Shown here: positions 1-9,287 of the stretch, one piece after another
Numbering within the stretch: position 1 is the first letter of the stretch
Layout of the letters: every line of letters starts with the position of its first letter
NCBI RefSeq assembly: GCF_943192995.1
Contig: NZ_CALPCP010000002.1
Coordinates: 62,001 to 126,000 of the forward strand
Reading direction: 5' to 3'
Source of the DNA: Flintibacter muris
GTDB lineage: Bacteria > Bacillota > Clostridia > Oscillospirales > Oscillospiraceae
Length of the DNA stretch: 64,000 nucleotides
Translations under genes and position numbers: made by a program
Notes under the pieces: model-generated
The model's input: the letters and a program-made list of their open reading frames with translations, nothing else
What the model was told of the DNA's origin: nothing
Database searches by the model: none

Positions 1-118
1 GCCATTCTATGCCCAGAGAAAGCAGAATTACAAGCACCCCTAGGATGCAACATCCACGGATGATATGGTAGACTCGTACAGGAACATCGGCTCTAATTTT
101 CATTAAATTTTCACCCAT
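1..118 (-). CDS. Partial membrane protein, N-terminus only
   Basis: Reading leftwards from an ATG at 118 (or the in-frame ATG at 103) gives a basic N-terminus followed by a hydrophobic stretch rich in Leu, Val and Ile, then the window edge. This looks like the first membrane segment or signal anchor of a membrane protein. About 39 codons are visible, too few to assign a family. It lies just after the SLH gene on the same strand, separated by a hairpin, so it probably has its own transcript or depends on read-through. Confidence 0.45.
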   Translation of the reverse strand, partial: MGENLMKIRADVPVRVYHIIRGCCILGVLVILLSLGIEW

Positions 119-127
119 CCTTTTCAA

Positions 128-156
128 AGTGGGGCAGGGAAGTTCCCTGCCCCACT
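128..156 (-). terminator. Strong hairpin after the SLH gene
   Basis: A near-perfect inverted repeat (14-base arms, AGTGGGGCAGGGAA and its complement) lies between the stop of the SLH gene and the next gene on the minus strand. On the minus strand it is followed by a short T/A-rich stretch, which fits a rather weak intrinsic terminator. Confidence 0.7.
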
Positions 157-208
157 CCTTCGGCTGCTTTATTACGAAGTATGGCTCATGCGATATGCTG
201 GATTTCTT

Positions 209-3200
209 TTACACCGCACTTGATACGGTTTCATTAGCTGGTGAAATATTCCCTTGTGCATCGGCTGCCAAATCACTTGCGTCTTCGGTCGCTTCTGCTC
301 CATGCTCGTTGCCAGAGGCATCGCCGGAATCATTGTTTGCTGGAGCATTCATATCTCCACCACTATTCGAGCCTTTTTCGGCATTTGGAATATTCGAATT
401 ATTGATGTTTTCAGGTGTCTCGTTACTGCCATCTGTTTCTGCCTCAACGTTCGAAGCCTCGCCGTCACCAGTATCCACCGCTATAAGTTCTGCTTGGATA
501 GAGGTCGTTTCGTTCTCCTGAACACTGATATTGACATAAACAACCTCACAGCCGTCCTTGCTTATCTCCAGCGTATAGTCTCCAATGGACAACTCCGCAG
601 AATATATGTCATTTTCCAATATGCCGGAATCGAGAGCCTCTCCGTCTATGCTATCAGACCCGCGTCTTAATACATAGCTCACATCCGCAATCGTATCGGT
701 AGCATCTGTAACCGTAACCTGCACAACGCCGGTTGTTTCCTCTTCAACCGAGGTTTCAGGGGTAGTGTTTTTGGGCTGGCAGGCACTTTCTGCGATAAGA
801 AGAACTGCGCTTCCTTCGTCGAGGAGATATTCATCGCTCGCTTGCGCACGGATGCCAAGAGAATCCGGGTCGTTGCTGTAAGAGAAGGTATTGACCGGCA
901 TCAATGTATTCGTCGTAGGATTATAATCGAACACATGCCAGACTGTTCCTTCGCAGTTTGTCGGAATTGCAAATGTTCGGATCAAGGCATTCCCGCTGTA
1001 AACTTTAACAGTCGCACCGGACATAGACATGGCGTTGGAACTCGTGCTATCACGATTTGTAAAGTCGTGGATGTAGAAACTATAGCCACGACCTGTCCGG
1101 ATATCGTGAACCGTAGTTGTCTCCGGTCCATAACTGTCTATATCGTCCCGATCCAAATCCACTACGCAAGTTCCATTGTCCCAGTATTCTTGATCAGCAA
1201 AGTAAGTATGGAATACGTCAGCACTAGTGTTAGAGGTCGGACCGAACATATGGGAATCCAGGTCCCAGGGTTCCTCGCCCCACTCCAGCACAACACGGAG
1301 AATGCCATCACCAACGCCAGTACTGCCAGTCGGATTGAGCGTAATGTGCGTGCCGGTTGCCCCGCTGTCGGTTACAGTAATAGTCTGATAGGTGGTTACA
1401 TAGTCGGCCTTTGAAATCTCCAGTGTGTAAGTGCCGGGTTCCAAGGTTAGTGTGTATGTAGCGTCGGCGAATGTTCCACTGCCAATGTTTGCTCCAGTCT
1501 GAACATTCTGGCCTTTCCTTAAAACATAGGTCGTGCCGGAGACGCCATTGCCTGTAACCGCATCCATAATATCACCGGTAACAGTTTGCGTGCCGGTGTT
1601 GCTTCTGTCAACCATAAGGAATGCGGGAATATTTGTTGTGCCCGTACTCTCTACCTTGACTGTTGCAGTGTAGGTCTTATACCCTGTTGCAGAAATCATT
1701 ACTCTGTAGTCCCCAGGTATCAGATTATCCACTTTGAATTGACCTTGGGCGTCTGTGTATTTTGTGCGAGCCAGTACAGCAGTTGCCTTATCAGGATCAT
1801 TCGGATAATTCGGATCGTCTGTGAGAGTATAGATGCTCACTCGCGCATGTTGAATCGGCGTTGTCCGGTTATCTGCCTGGAAAACGGACCCGTGAATCTC
1901 TCCACGTCCGAAGGTACACTCAGGTACAATTACACAGTTCTCTACATGGAATTTAAGCTTATAAGGGTTACTGGCATTGTTCTTCAGATGTTCAAATGTC
2001 AGGGTGTAATGAAAGACGTTCTCTAAGAACTTGCCAACCACAGTATCTGTGTCCAAACTGGTTTCCCAGTAAGGGTACAACGTTACATCAGCACACAGTA
2101 GCGTTTGTGTAGCGAGAACGTGGGGCGTAAAGGAGGCGTTAAAGCCCACTCCTCCCTCGGTAGCGATACCGATCAGATCCATTAACTCCAGCGCACAAAC
2201 AACGCCTTTGATACCGATACCCGCCTTGGCGCTGCCCTTGATCTCCAAAAAGTCAAGGCTATCATTGTACTCGAAGATCCATCTGGAAGTACCGTTCTTG
2301 TACTGGAACCCCTGCCTAGACTCGATTGTGTAAGTAATGCTGGTAGATCCCTTGATGGAGACGTTGTAGAAAAATACGATGTCGAAAGACATCCCAGCGC
2401 CCAGGTGGATGGGTACTCTACCCAGTTCCACTCTGCCATCTAGCCAGCGTGAGTTACTTGAAATACCACTCGGGCTTCCCAAGGCTGTCCCTGTAAGGCT
2501 TTCACTGGTTAATTCATAACCGCTTTCCGCCAATGTGTAAGTCAAATCGCCTTTGATTTTTATCTGTTCCTTAATGGCTAGAGTAAATTCATCGAAAGAA
2601 GTGTCGAACCATCCGATCTTTCCTTTCACGATGCCAGTAACTTCTGGAATTTCGACTTCTACGCTACCGCTGAGTTTCAGGTCGCCGATCGTCTTGCTTG
2701 CGATTTTGAACTTTAATGTGCCAGGTATCTTTGTTGTACCACCCAAATCAATGTTGATACGAGACTGGGGACCCTCATCTTCTATCTTTCCGTCTGGATC
2801 ATATTCAACAGTAATTCCAGCATCTGTTTCAATCGCATCCTCTACGATTTCGCCGTGTCCGGCAAAGTCAATTTCCTCATAGACTTCCCACAATTCCGGC
2901 TCAGTACAGGTTAGCGTCCAGTTACTAGCATCATCGGAAACACTGACAATTTTTAATCCAATACCAGCGGGATAACTGCTGTTGGCAGGAAGGATGACAA
3001 CTTCCCCAGGATTGAATCCTGTCACCGTTGTTTCGGCCTTCAGCAGACTAACTGTATAGCTATCTCCAGACTTTGTCACAGAATAAGAGGCAACCCCATT
3101 CAGTTCATCTCGAATAACGCCATCTTTATAGATCGTATTATCGTGTTCGTCTCCAGGGTTCAGCTCCAGGGAAGCGTTCAGCGTATCAATGGCCGCAAAA

Positions 3201-4615
3201 ATGGAAGTTGCGTCTGCGCTAGTCATGCTGGACTTTGGTTCAAACCGATTACCATGTAATTTCAGAAAATCGAAACCAATTGCGATAGAAGCCTCATCTG
3301 GATAAGTAATACTACTAAAATCGTCCCAGCTACTTACATTATTGTAAAAATCGCTCTGCGCCGAGGTTCCTTCGCTAAAGCCCATCGCTCTTACTGCGGT
3401 ATAGGCAGCAAATTCACGAGTCGCAGGCTCGTCTGGTCTGAAAAGGGGAACATCTTGTTCCGGATCCGATAAATCGGTCGGCGGCAGAATGCCATACCGC
3501 TCTGCCGTTTCAACGGCAACCCCGTAGCGGCTGTTTTCGATATCGGCGTAAGAGTAGATTACCTCATCTGCGTCTGCATTCAGATCCATTCCAACTTTAT
3601 TTGCCAGCGCATAGATCCATTCTCCACGGGTATAGTCGCTGCTGACAGGGGGTGTTGGCCTGTCGGGAGTAGTGGAACCTCCTGAACTACCTCCACCACC
3701 ATAGCTACCGCCGCCCGAACTGCTGTTGCTGCTCCAATGCGCATACAGCGTCAGGTCCGATGTAATGCCCGTCTTGAAGTCGAACTGCCTGCCGCCGGAC
3801 TTCTGGGCGTACCAGCCACTGAAAGAGTAACCGCTACGGCTAGGATTGGAGGGCTTGCTGACGGTTTCGCCCTCTTTGACAGTCTTCGCGTCATACCGAG
3901 TATTGCTCCCATAGTTCAGATCGAACGTGACTGTGTAGGTTTTGTCGACAGGCGTCTCCGGCGCAGTATTAGCCTTATCCGCAATGTTTTCGCAGAAGCG
4001 CTTCAAGATTGTCGCGACCTGTGCGCGGGTCGCGTTTCCCTTCGGGGCTAGCGTATTATTCCCGACACCGGAGATCAAGCCGTTCCCGATAGCCCAGCCC
4101 ATTGGCTCCACCGCATAAGCGCTGACCTGCGATGCGTCGGAGAAACCTGTGATGCTACCGACTGTACCGGCATCGTAGCCTTTGTACGTCGAATAGCGGT
4201 TCAGGATAGCCGCCATCTGCTCACGGGTAATGGGGTCACCGGGGCCGAACAGACCGTTGCCGTAGCCACTCACGATACCGTTCGCACTGGCCCAGGAAAC
4301 CGCATCGGAGTACCACTGACCGGTCGGAACATCCGTGAAAGCTGTGCCGGTAGCGGTGGGCGTGCCCTCCATGCGGTGCAGGATGGTCACGATCATGCCT
4401 CTTGTGGTGGTGCCGTCAGGCGAAAATGTAGTGGTGCTGGTGCCGTTCATCATACCTTTTTCGTAGGCGTACTGAACCGCGTCGTAACACCAGTCCGTTG
4501 TGTTCACATCCGTGAACGGGAGATTGCCGCCAGCCGCGAACGCCGTGCCTGGGATTAAACCCAGCACAAGGCATAGCGACAGCAACAAGCTGAGGATACG
4601 CTTCGTTTGCTTCAT
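209..4615 (-). CDS. Giant SLH-domain surface protein with InlB-type and carboxypeptidase-regulatory-like repeats
   Basis: A secreted cell-wall-associated protein of about 1,468 residues. Order: a signal peptide ending near AFAAGG; three SLH motifs (about residues 30-210), which in this family bind pyruvylated secondary wall polymer; an InlB B-repeat-like segment (GWYAQKSGG, LYAHW); a Gly/Ser linker; a further degenerate SLH-like region; a long beta-rich stalk; two or three carboxypeptidase-regulatory-like (Ig-fold) repeats with the motif GxYxLxIS; and an acidic, Asn-rich tail. The start at 4615 is chosen because the longer reading frame runs into the promoter -35 box, and GGAGAG lies upstream of 4615. 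Base composition is less GC-rich than the core genes to the right. The ligand is unknown; adhesion or surface-layer function is inference. Confidence 0.85.
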   Translation of the reverse strand: MKQTKRILSLLLSLCLVLGLIPGTAFAAGGNLPFTDVNTTDWCYDAVQYAYEKGMMNGTSTTTFSPDGTTTRGMIVTILHRMEGTPTATGTAFTDVPTGQWYSDAVSWASANGIVSGYGNGLFGPGDPITREQMAAILNRYSTYKGYDAGTVGSITGFSDASQVSAYAVEPMGWAIGNGLISGVGNNTLAPKGNATRAQVATILKRFCENIADKANTAPETPVDKTYTVTFDLNYGSNTRYDAKTVKEGETVSKPSNPSRSGYSFSGWYAQKSGGRQFDFKTGITSDLTLYAHWSSNSSSGGGSYGGGGSSGGSTTPDRPTPPVSSDYTRGEWIYALANKVGMDLNADADEVIYSYADIENSRYGVAVETAERYGILPPTDLSDPEQDVPLFRPDEPATREFAAYTAVRAMGFSEGTSAQSDFYNNVSSWDDFSSITYPDEASIAIGFDFLKLHGNRFEPKSSMTSADATSIFAAIDTLNASLELNPGDEHDNTIYKDGVIRDELNGVASYSVTKSGDSYTVSLLKAETTVTGFNPGEVVILPANSSYPAGIGLKIVSVSDDASNWTLTCTEPELWEVYEEIDFAGHGEIVEDAIETDAGITVEYDPDGKIEDEGPQSRINIDLGGTTKIPGTLKFKIASKTIGDLKLSGSVEVEIPEVTGIVKGKIGWFDTSFDEFTLAIKEQIKIKGDLTYTLAESGYELTSESLTGTALGSPSGISSNSRWLDGRVELGRVPIHLGAGMSFDIVFFYNVSIKGSTSITYTIESRQGFQYKNGTSRWIFEYNDSLDFLEIKGSAKAGIGIKGVVCALELMDLIGIATEGGVGFNASFTPHVLATQTLLCADVTLYPYWETSLDTDTVVGKFLENVFHYTLTFEHLKNNASNPYKLKFHVENCVIVPECTFGRGEIHGSVFQADNRTTPIQHARVSIYTLTDDPNYPNDPDKATAVLARTKYTDAQGQFKVDNLIPGDYRVMISATGYKTYTATVKVESTGTTNIPAFLMVDRSNTGTQTVTGDIMDAVTGNGVSGTTYVLRKGQNVQTGANIGSGTFADATYTLTLEPGTYTLEISKADYVTTYQTITVTDSGATGTHITLNPTGSTGVGDGILRVVLEWGEEPWDLDSHMFGPTSNTSADVFHTYFADQEYWDNGTCVVDLDRDDIDSYGPETTTVHDIRTGRGYSFYIHDFTNRDSTSSNAMSMSGATVKVYSGNALIRTFAIPTNCEGTVWHVFDYNPTTNTLMPVNTFSYSNDPDSLGIRAQASDEYLLDEGSAVLLIAESACQPKNTTPETSVEEETTGVVQVTVTDATDTIADVSYVLRRGSDSIDGEALDSGILENDIYSAELSIGDYTLEISKDGCEVVYVNISVQENETTSIQAELIAVDTGDGEASNVEAETDGSNETPENINNSNIPNAEKGSNSGGDMNAPANNDSGDASGNEHGAEATEDASDLAADAQGNISPANETVSSAV

Positions 4616-4652
4616 TCCATTCGCTCTCCTTTCAATTTTCAGGGTTCTCTTA

Positions 4653-4681
4653 ATTGTATGGGCATAATTTAGCCCGTTCAA
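4653..4681 (-). promoter_or_regulatory. Sigma-A promoter of the SLH surface gene
   Basis: On the minus strand TTGAAC (-35) and TACAAT (-10) are separated by exactly 17 bases. The spacer itself contains the palindrome GGGC-N8-GCCC, a possible operator. The promoter position rules out translation starts upstream of about 4646. Confidence 0.75.
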
Positions 4682-4749
4682 TTCATTTTATTTTAGCATA
4701 ACAGTCCATATAATTCAAGTAGACTTGTAGTATATAGGCGGAAAAATTT

Positions 4750-5082
4750 ATGGACTATTATGCAATTGGGCAAAGAATTCGGAAAATCAGAAAAGCACAG
4801 GGTTTTTCCCAGGAAACTCTTGCTGAACAGGTGGGGATTTCCGTTACTCACATGAGCCATATCGAAACTGGAAACACAAAACTCAGTTTGCCTGTGTTTG
4901 TTGATTTGGCTGAAATCCTGGACGTTCGTACTGACGATCTCCTTTATGATGGAATTTCTGCCGAGCGAAGTTCTACCATAGATGAGATCGTCCAAATTCT
5001 CAACACATGTACGGCCCAACAACTGAAAATTATTAAAAACATATTGAAAACAACGAAAATATCTTTGGAGCAGTATCTTTAA
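4750..5082 (+). CDS. XRE-family helix-turn-helix regulator
   Basis: A 110-residue protein. Residues about 6-60 form a classic Cro/CI-type HTH (IGQRIRKIRKAQGFSQETLA, then a recognition helix near SVTHMSHIETG), followed by a short helical C-terminal tail that probably serves dimerisation. It diverges from the giant SLH gene, with about 130 bases between the two starts, so it may control that gene as well as itself. It also sits at the left border of the mobile element and could belong to either side. The target is unknown. Confidence 0.85.
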   Translation: MDYYAIGQRIRKIRKAQGFSQETLAEQVGISVTHMSHIETGNTKLSLPVFVDLAEILDVRTDDLLYDGISAERSSTIDEIVQILNTCTAQQLKIIKNILKTTKISLEQYL

Positions 5083-5149
5083 AGGTAGCACCACACAAAA
5101 GTCATGGTTCTATGAAGGGAAATGCGACAGAATTGGAATATGTTACTCA

Positions 5150-6322
5150 CTACCGACCCTCAAACGCAATCATGGTACTAACTGGAAGTTGGTTTTCCGG
5201 CAGGGTGAGGATATACCGGATAAAACGCACCGCAAACACCTTGCTCACCATTGTATCCCACTCCGCCAGTTGGATGATCTCCGCTGTGCCGCTCACAAAG
5301 TCAAACTGAATCTCGCCCCACTCGCCGTCGCAGTCTGCCTGATACTCGTAGACTGCGGCGGCGATTTTCTTTTTTATCCGCTTCACCGATTTCCGTTTGA
5401 GCCGAACGGCGTGGAGCGCACCGGCCTCCACCAGCAGGGCGGTCAATTTCTCCACCGCCCGCCGATACGCTCTTTCCGCGCCGCTGGCGGTACTGCCCTC
5501 GAACATCACCGCCAATTCCTCAAAGGACTTGCGCTCGGATATTGGACTGACCCTGCCACAGGTCATGCAGATGGCGTTGCGTTCCTCCAAAAGCCGCTGC
5601 TCACGGTAAGACAGCTTCTCGAAAGCGGCACGAACCGTTGCCGCCTGAGAGCCGTTCCAGAGGATCGCTGTATAGTCCCAGGAATCGTCCCTCGTTACAT
5701 CCTCGCCGGTTTCCTCTCCGTCCTCATCCTGGGCCGTAACATGAAGCGAAACCTGACTGCGGTTGAACTGCGCCACAGTCAGATACTGCTCCGCTGTTTC
5801 CTCGGAACAGCCCTCTTTTTTGGTGTACTCACTGACAACCTCGCCCTTGGGCTTGCCCGATTCGTTGTAAAGCCATGCAATACCACGCACCCGCTTGTAC
5901 TCGTCCAAGGATGAAAAGGAACCGCTCTCCTCCATCATCCGGCATTGGATCAGAGCGTTTCCAATCGCATGATGGGTGTATGTAAGAAACTCCGCGCCCT
6001 TGTATGGGTCGTAGCTTTCCAGACACTCCAGCATGGCAAGAACGCAGCTTTGTTTATAGTCCAGAAACCGTTCCGGGGCATACCTGTCCAGCCCCTCCCG
6101 CAAAAGAAAGTTTGTGACCCGTCCATTCAGGCGCGGCTCTATGTGGTGCAAGAAGTAGGCGAAGAAGCGGAGGTCATGCCACGTCTGTGCGGCAATGATG
6201 TACTCATTGACCGTATACAGCTCTGGCGGCGGGGGCGTGAGCTGGTAAACATGGGTAACTTCAAACATGGTGAGGCCGTGGGCGTTTCCCTGAAACGGAT
6301 ATTTTGCAAATCGCTCTTTCAT
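5150..6322 (-). CDS. Sigma-70-like protein of a mobile element
   Basis: A 390-residue protein. Residues about 85-140 resemble sigma region 2 (a helix with LDYKQSCVLAMLECLESYDP followed by a FLTYTHHAIGNAL-type segment). The middle part contains a helix-rich segment with a LSYREQRLLEER motif like sigma region 4, and the C-terminal third is basic and then beta-rich. Proteins of this kind are common in Clostridia integrative elements, where their targets are mostly unknown. The stop of the upstream DUF6076 gene lies 17 bases before this start, so the two are co-transcribed. A GGAGG lies about 11 bases before the ATG. It could be a true alternative sigma factor or a sigma-derived regulator of transfer genes. 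Confidence 0.65.
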   Translation of the reverse strand: MKERFAKYPFQGNAHGLTMFEVTHVYQLTPPPPELYTVNEYIIAAQTWHDLRFFAYFLHHIEPRLNGRVTNFLLREGLDRYAPERFLDYKQSCVLAMLECLESYDPYKGAEFLTYTHHAIGNALIQCRMMEESGSFSSLDEYKRVRGIAWLYNESGKPKGEVVSEYTKKEGCSEETAEQYLTVAQFNRSQVSLHVTAQDEDGEETGEDVTRDDSWDYTAILWNGSQAATVRAAFEKLSYREQRLLEERNAICMTCGRVSPISERKSFEELAVMFEGSTASGAERAYRRAVEKLTALLVEAGALHAVRLKRKSVKRIKKKIAAAVYEYQADCDGEWGEIQFDFVSGTAEIIQLAEWDTMVSKVFAVRFIRYILTLPENQLPVSTMIAFEGR

Positions 6323-6338
6323 GGCCTCACCACCTCCG

Positions 6339-7442
6339 TCATTTCAAATAGTTCCGCGCCTCTGCCAGCAGTGCCTCCTGCGTCATTTCCGCTTCATAAG
6401 ACCCGACGGCATACTCCCGGTCAGCGATGGCCCGTTCCAGCTTGTTCTTCGCCAGCCGCTTCATCACGGCGGCAGTCTGTTCGTCCAGCGTTCCACGATG
6501 CAGTTTTTGAATAATCGTGTTGGTGCGGCGCTCGTAGATTTTCTTCAGCGGGTGATCGTCAGCCCGTTCCCGCTGCTCCCGCCCTCGGAGATTGCCGACC
6601 TGACGGCAGGTGCGCCCACGCTTGTCCCCCGGAGCCAGACCGCCGCAGTATTTTGTGGGCCTTGCGTCTGTGGTCAGGAACCACGTTCCGCAGATGGGGC
6701 ATTTGCGGGGCGCATGACCTACGCACAGCCCTTCAAACAAGTCAGAGCGGAACATCCCCACAAAAGAAACATAGTGCATCCGTTTCACAAGCTGGGATGC
6801 TTTTTTGCCGGGAATGGTCGCGGCAACGTACTGGACGGAGGCGTTTGCAAGAGACATCCAGCCGGGGTTTTCTGCTGATAAATCAGGGTCAGCAGAAAAG
6901 TATTGCCCAAAGCTGGCGGCGTAACCGTCCGGCGTTCTGTCGCTCTCATGCAACTTCTCCGCAAATGGCAGAAGCTCCCACTTGAACTCTGCCAGGGAGA
7001 ACCCCAGGTGTGCCATGGCAGGCAGTACCCGCAGCAGCGTGAGCGCCTTTTGGTATTCCGGCGAAACCACCCCGGCAAGATTTCCAGACTTCGCAAAGTC
7101 CATTGTATTTTGCAGATAGTCCTCCGTAAAAACGGCATCGACATAGTTGCGGACAGTTTCATATTCCAGGCAGGAGAACGGCGGCACATTCCGCAAAAGC
7201 TCTACGATCTGAAAGGCGCTCTCCCTCGCCGTTTCCATCTGCAACCTGTCTGCCTGTCCAAGTTGGAGCGCCCCCATATACAGATTGAGCGGCATACAGA
7301 GCTGGGACAGCTTCGCTATGACTTCATCAGAGAGACTCAGCGAGGCACAGGCCAGCGTCCCGGTCGGCATGGACTTTCCCTCATAGGTTACATTATCCTG
7401 CCAGAAATCCAGCGTTAGGAGCGTGTGTTCAATTAGATTCAA
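6339..7442 (-). CDS. DUF6076-type zinc-finger protein of a mobile element
   Basis: A 367-residue protein with a TTG start preceded by an AGGAGGAG ribosome site. The N-terminal two thirds are helical without recognisable catalytic motifs. Around residue 250 there is a treble-clef-like zinc motif (CPICGTWFLT, then YCGG and C about 20 residues on), followed by a basic helical C-terminus. This resembles the DUF6076 family, whose members have CxxC zinc knuckles and no assigned role. It is the first gene of a two-gene operon with the sigma-like gene and is transcribed away from the relaxase. A role in element control is a guess. Confidence 0.6.
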   Translation of the reverse strand: MNLIEHTLLTLDFWQDNVTYEGKSMPTGTLACASLSLSDEVIAKLSQLCMPLNLYMGALQLGQADRLQMETARESAFQIVELLRNVPPFSCLEYETVRNYVDAVFTEDYLQNTMDFAKSGNLAGVVSPEYQKALTLLRVLPAMAHLGFSLAEFKWELLPFAEKLHESDRTPDGYAASFGQYFSADPDLSAENPGWMSLANASVQYVAATIPGKKASQLVKRMHYVSFVGMFRSDLFEGLCVGHAPRKCPICGTWFLTTDARPTKYCGGLAPGDKRGRTCRQVGNLRGREQRERADDHPLKKIYERRTNTIIQKLHRGTLDEQTAAVMKRLAKNKLERAIADREYAVGSYEAEMTQEALLAEARNYLK

Positions 7443-7475
7443 GCGTCTCTCCTCCTGTCATGTTTTTTGTTTTTC

Positions 7476-7504
7476 ATTATACCACAGGTTGCCGTGATTG
7501 GAAA
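7476..7504 (-). promoter_or_regulatory. Promoter of the DUF6076 / sigma-like operon
   Basis: On the minus strand a perfect TATAAT (-10, at 7476-7481) is preceded at 17 bases by TTTCCA (-35, at 7499-7504). Transcription would begin near 7469, ahead of the AGGAGGAG and the TTG start at 7442. Confidence 0.7.
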
Positions 7505-7511
7505 GACAGCT

Positions 7512-7589
7512 TGTCATGTTTTTTGAAACAGGGCTGTCATGCTGTTAGCCTGCTTTTTTCAATTTTGCTCATAACAATAGTAGAGAGCC
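7512..7589 (+). repeat. Leader direct repeat, copy A
   Basis: About 75 bases beginning TGTCATGTTTTTTGAAACAG recur at 9288-9358 with roughly ten differences. This copy stands ahead of the relaxase region and the other ahead of the primase-helicase gene. The first 14 bases occur a third time at 7457-7470. Each full copy is followed by its own, different, terminator-like hairpin. Confidence 0.85.
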
Positions 7590-7635
7590 GATGATTGGAC
7601 GCGCCGGGAGCGTATCAGTCAGCGGCTCTTTTTTT
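7584..7635 (+). terminator. Hairpin with T-run after repeat copy A
   Basis: AGAGCCG at 7584-7590 pairs with CGGCTCT at 7623-7629, with further imperfect pairing inside, followed by seven T. This has the form of an intrinsic terminator or attenuator on the plus strand, about 350 bases before the relaxase gene. Confidence 0.65.
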
Positions 7636-7697
7636 CGGAAATCCTCTGACTTCCAAAAAATGCGGGAGTGCAGAGGGCAGCAGGCCCTTTGCGCCAA

Positions 7698-7855
7698 GTC
7701 CAGAGCGGCGAGCGTCTGGTCAGCGTCCAGAGGTGAAACCTTTGGGCCGGGTACAGGGCGGCAGCGCCTGTTGGGTGTCCAGAGGGCAAAGCCCTTTGGG
7801 TCGGGTGCAGGGTGACAACGCCTGCTCAGGTGTCCAGAGGGTGAAACCCTCGGCC
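7698..7855 (+). repeat. Imperfect tandem repeats upstream of the relaxase
   Basis: The motif GTCCAGAGG followed by a short hairpin (AGGGcaaaGCCCT type) and a GGGT-CAGGG segment recurs at 7725, 7777 and 7832, about 52-55 bases apart, with a shorter copy at 7698. No gene is visible here. The position, between the operon promoter and the relaxase gene next to the oriT-like hairpin, suggests a transfer or replication control region. Confidence 0.7.
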
Positions 7856-7900
7856 CAGTGAAAGTGATGCTCTGCGTCACTTTATACTGGGTTATTATCT
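7855..7900 (+). other. Candidate origin of transfer (oriT)
   Basis: CCAGT and AAAGTGA pair with TCACTTT and ACTGG across a 9-base loop (7855-7890). The 3' arm runs into TATACTGGGTTAT, which resembles the nick region TATAGTGTG/TTAT that I recall for pMV158-type (MOBV) relaxases. A nick after 7891 would fit. The site lies about 95 bases ahead of a Mob-family relaxase gene, the usual arrangement. The call rests on motif and position only. Confidence 0.55.
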
Positions 7901-7984
7901 GGCGCAAAGCACTCAGATTTGGCGGCTTCGCCGCCCCTGGACACTCCAAAAACAGCAAAAATGAGAAACAGGAAGGAGAGCAGA

Positions 7985-9235
7985 ATGGCAAAAAGACTGA
8001 CCCGGCACAACGGGAGAGCCGGGAAAAGCGGCATCTACAAATCAACGCACAATGACAGGACCTTTGATACCGAACACGCCGAACACATTGACAGTGAGCG
8101 CATTCAGCAGAACATCTATTGGGATTGTTTTCGGGGCGCAACTTATCCGGCCCAGCAGGATGGGGAGGTTTCCTTCGCGGATGTGGAACGGGCCTTTTAT
8201 CTGAACCGCTACTCGGATTACCTTGACGGCCAGCATGAGCGGAACGCCAAACGACGCCACTCTGAGCGTGACCGGAGCGTGGACGATCTGCTGACGGACA
8301 AACGCTTCTGCCCGGAGGAGACTATCTACCAGATCGGCACGATGGAAGACTCCGTTTCCCCGGATGTGCTGCTGGAAATTGTCGGGGAGTTTATGATGGA
8401 GATGGGACGCCGTTTTGGGGAACACGTCCACATCATTGACTGGGCGCTCCATCTGGACGAGGCCACGCCCCATATCCATGAGCGCCACGTTTTCGACTAT
8501 GTGAACCGCTATGGCGAAGTGGAGCCGAAGCAGGAAAAGGCGCTGGAGGCCCTCGGCTTTGAATTGCCTGACCCTGAGAAAAAGCCGGGGCGCACCAACA
8601 ACCGAAAGATGGTTTTTGATGCGGTCTGTCGGGTCATTCTGTTTGATATTTGCAAACGGCATGGTCTGGCGGTGGAAGAAGAACCTGACCCTGGCAATCG
8701 TGGGCGCAGTTACCTGGAGAAGAACGACTATATTATCCAGAAGCAGAAGAAAGTGATTACCGAGCAGGAGACCGCGATTGAAGAAAATGCACAGGCGTTA
8801 GAGGCCGTGTCGCTTCGCCTGGAGGATGCCGAGGCCCTGATTGATGAGGTCACGGAAATTGCTTACGACAAGGCGGTGGAGCTTGTGACCGATGCCGTCC
8901 GCGCCGAAACGCAGTTGCAGGATGAGAAGATCGTTTCTGATTACAAGAACTGGTGTCTGGCCCCAGAGCGGCGCTACTCTCCAGCGGAGAAAGGACTGAT
9001 CGGCAAGGTGCTGGGAAAGGCGCAGGAACTGATTCACAAAGCCGCTCAAAAGGTGCTTGCCAGAGTGCAGGCAGTTTTGCGAAAGCCGGAGGTCAGAGCC
9101 GCCGCCGCCAAGCAGATCAAGGAGAAGGCCAGAGAGTCCGTCCTCGCCAAACTGGAACAGGGCAGAGCCGAGATTGCCAGACAGGATGCGGAGCGCAGGG
9201 CGGCACAGTCCGTCAAGCGGGGTATGGAGCGATAA
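7985..9235 (+). CDS. mob: Mob/Pre-family relaxase
   Basis: A 416-residue mobilization relaxase, which would nick oriT and lead the single strand into a recipient cell. The metal-binding motif HLDEATPHIH near residues 158-167 matches the HxDExTPHxH signature of Mob_Pre (MOBV-like) proteins. The C-terminal half is a long charged coiled coil rich in Ala, Glu and Lys. The ATG at 7985 has GGAGAG six bases upstream; a longer frame from 7919 lacks such a site. No type IV coupling protein or secretion genes are visible, so the element is mobilizable rather than self-transmissible and would need a helper. Confidence 0.88.
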   Translation: MAKRLTRHNGRAGKSGIYKSTHNDRTFDTEHAEHIDSERIQQNIYWDCFRGATYPAQQDGEVSFADVERAFYLNRYSDYLDGQHERNAKRRHSERDRSVDDLLTDKRFCPEETIYQIGTMEDSVSPDVLLEIVGEFMMEMGRRFGEHVHIIDWALHLDEATPHIHERHVFDYVNRYGEVEPKQEKALEALGFELPDPEKKPGRTNNRKMVFDAVCRVILFDICKRHGLAVEEEPDPGNRGRSYLEKNDYIIQKQKKVITEQETAIEENAQALEAVSLRLEDAEALIDEVTEIAYDKAVELVTDAVRAETQLQDEKIVSDYKNWCLAPERRYSPAEKGLIGKVLGKAQELIHKAAQKVLARVQAVLRKPEVRAAAAKQIKEKARESVLAKLEQGRAEIARQDAERRAAQSVKRGMER

Positions 9236-9287
9236 TCGCTATTACACTGACAGAGGGATTTTGGGCAGCGGCTACCGAAATTCCCTC

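Noticed and set aside
7698-7855. Tandem units that might look like a CRISPR array
   Set aside because: Units are imperfect, only three or four, without conserved repeats and unique spacers of equal length, and no cas genes are near.
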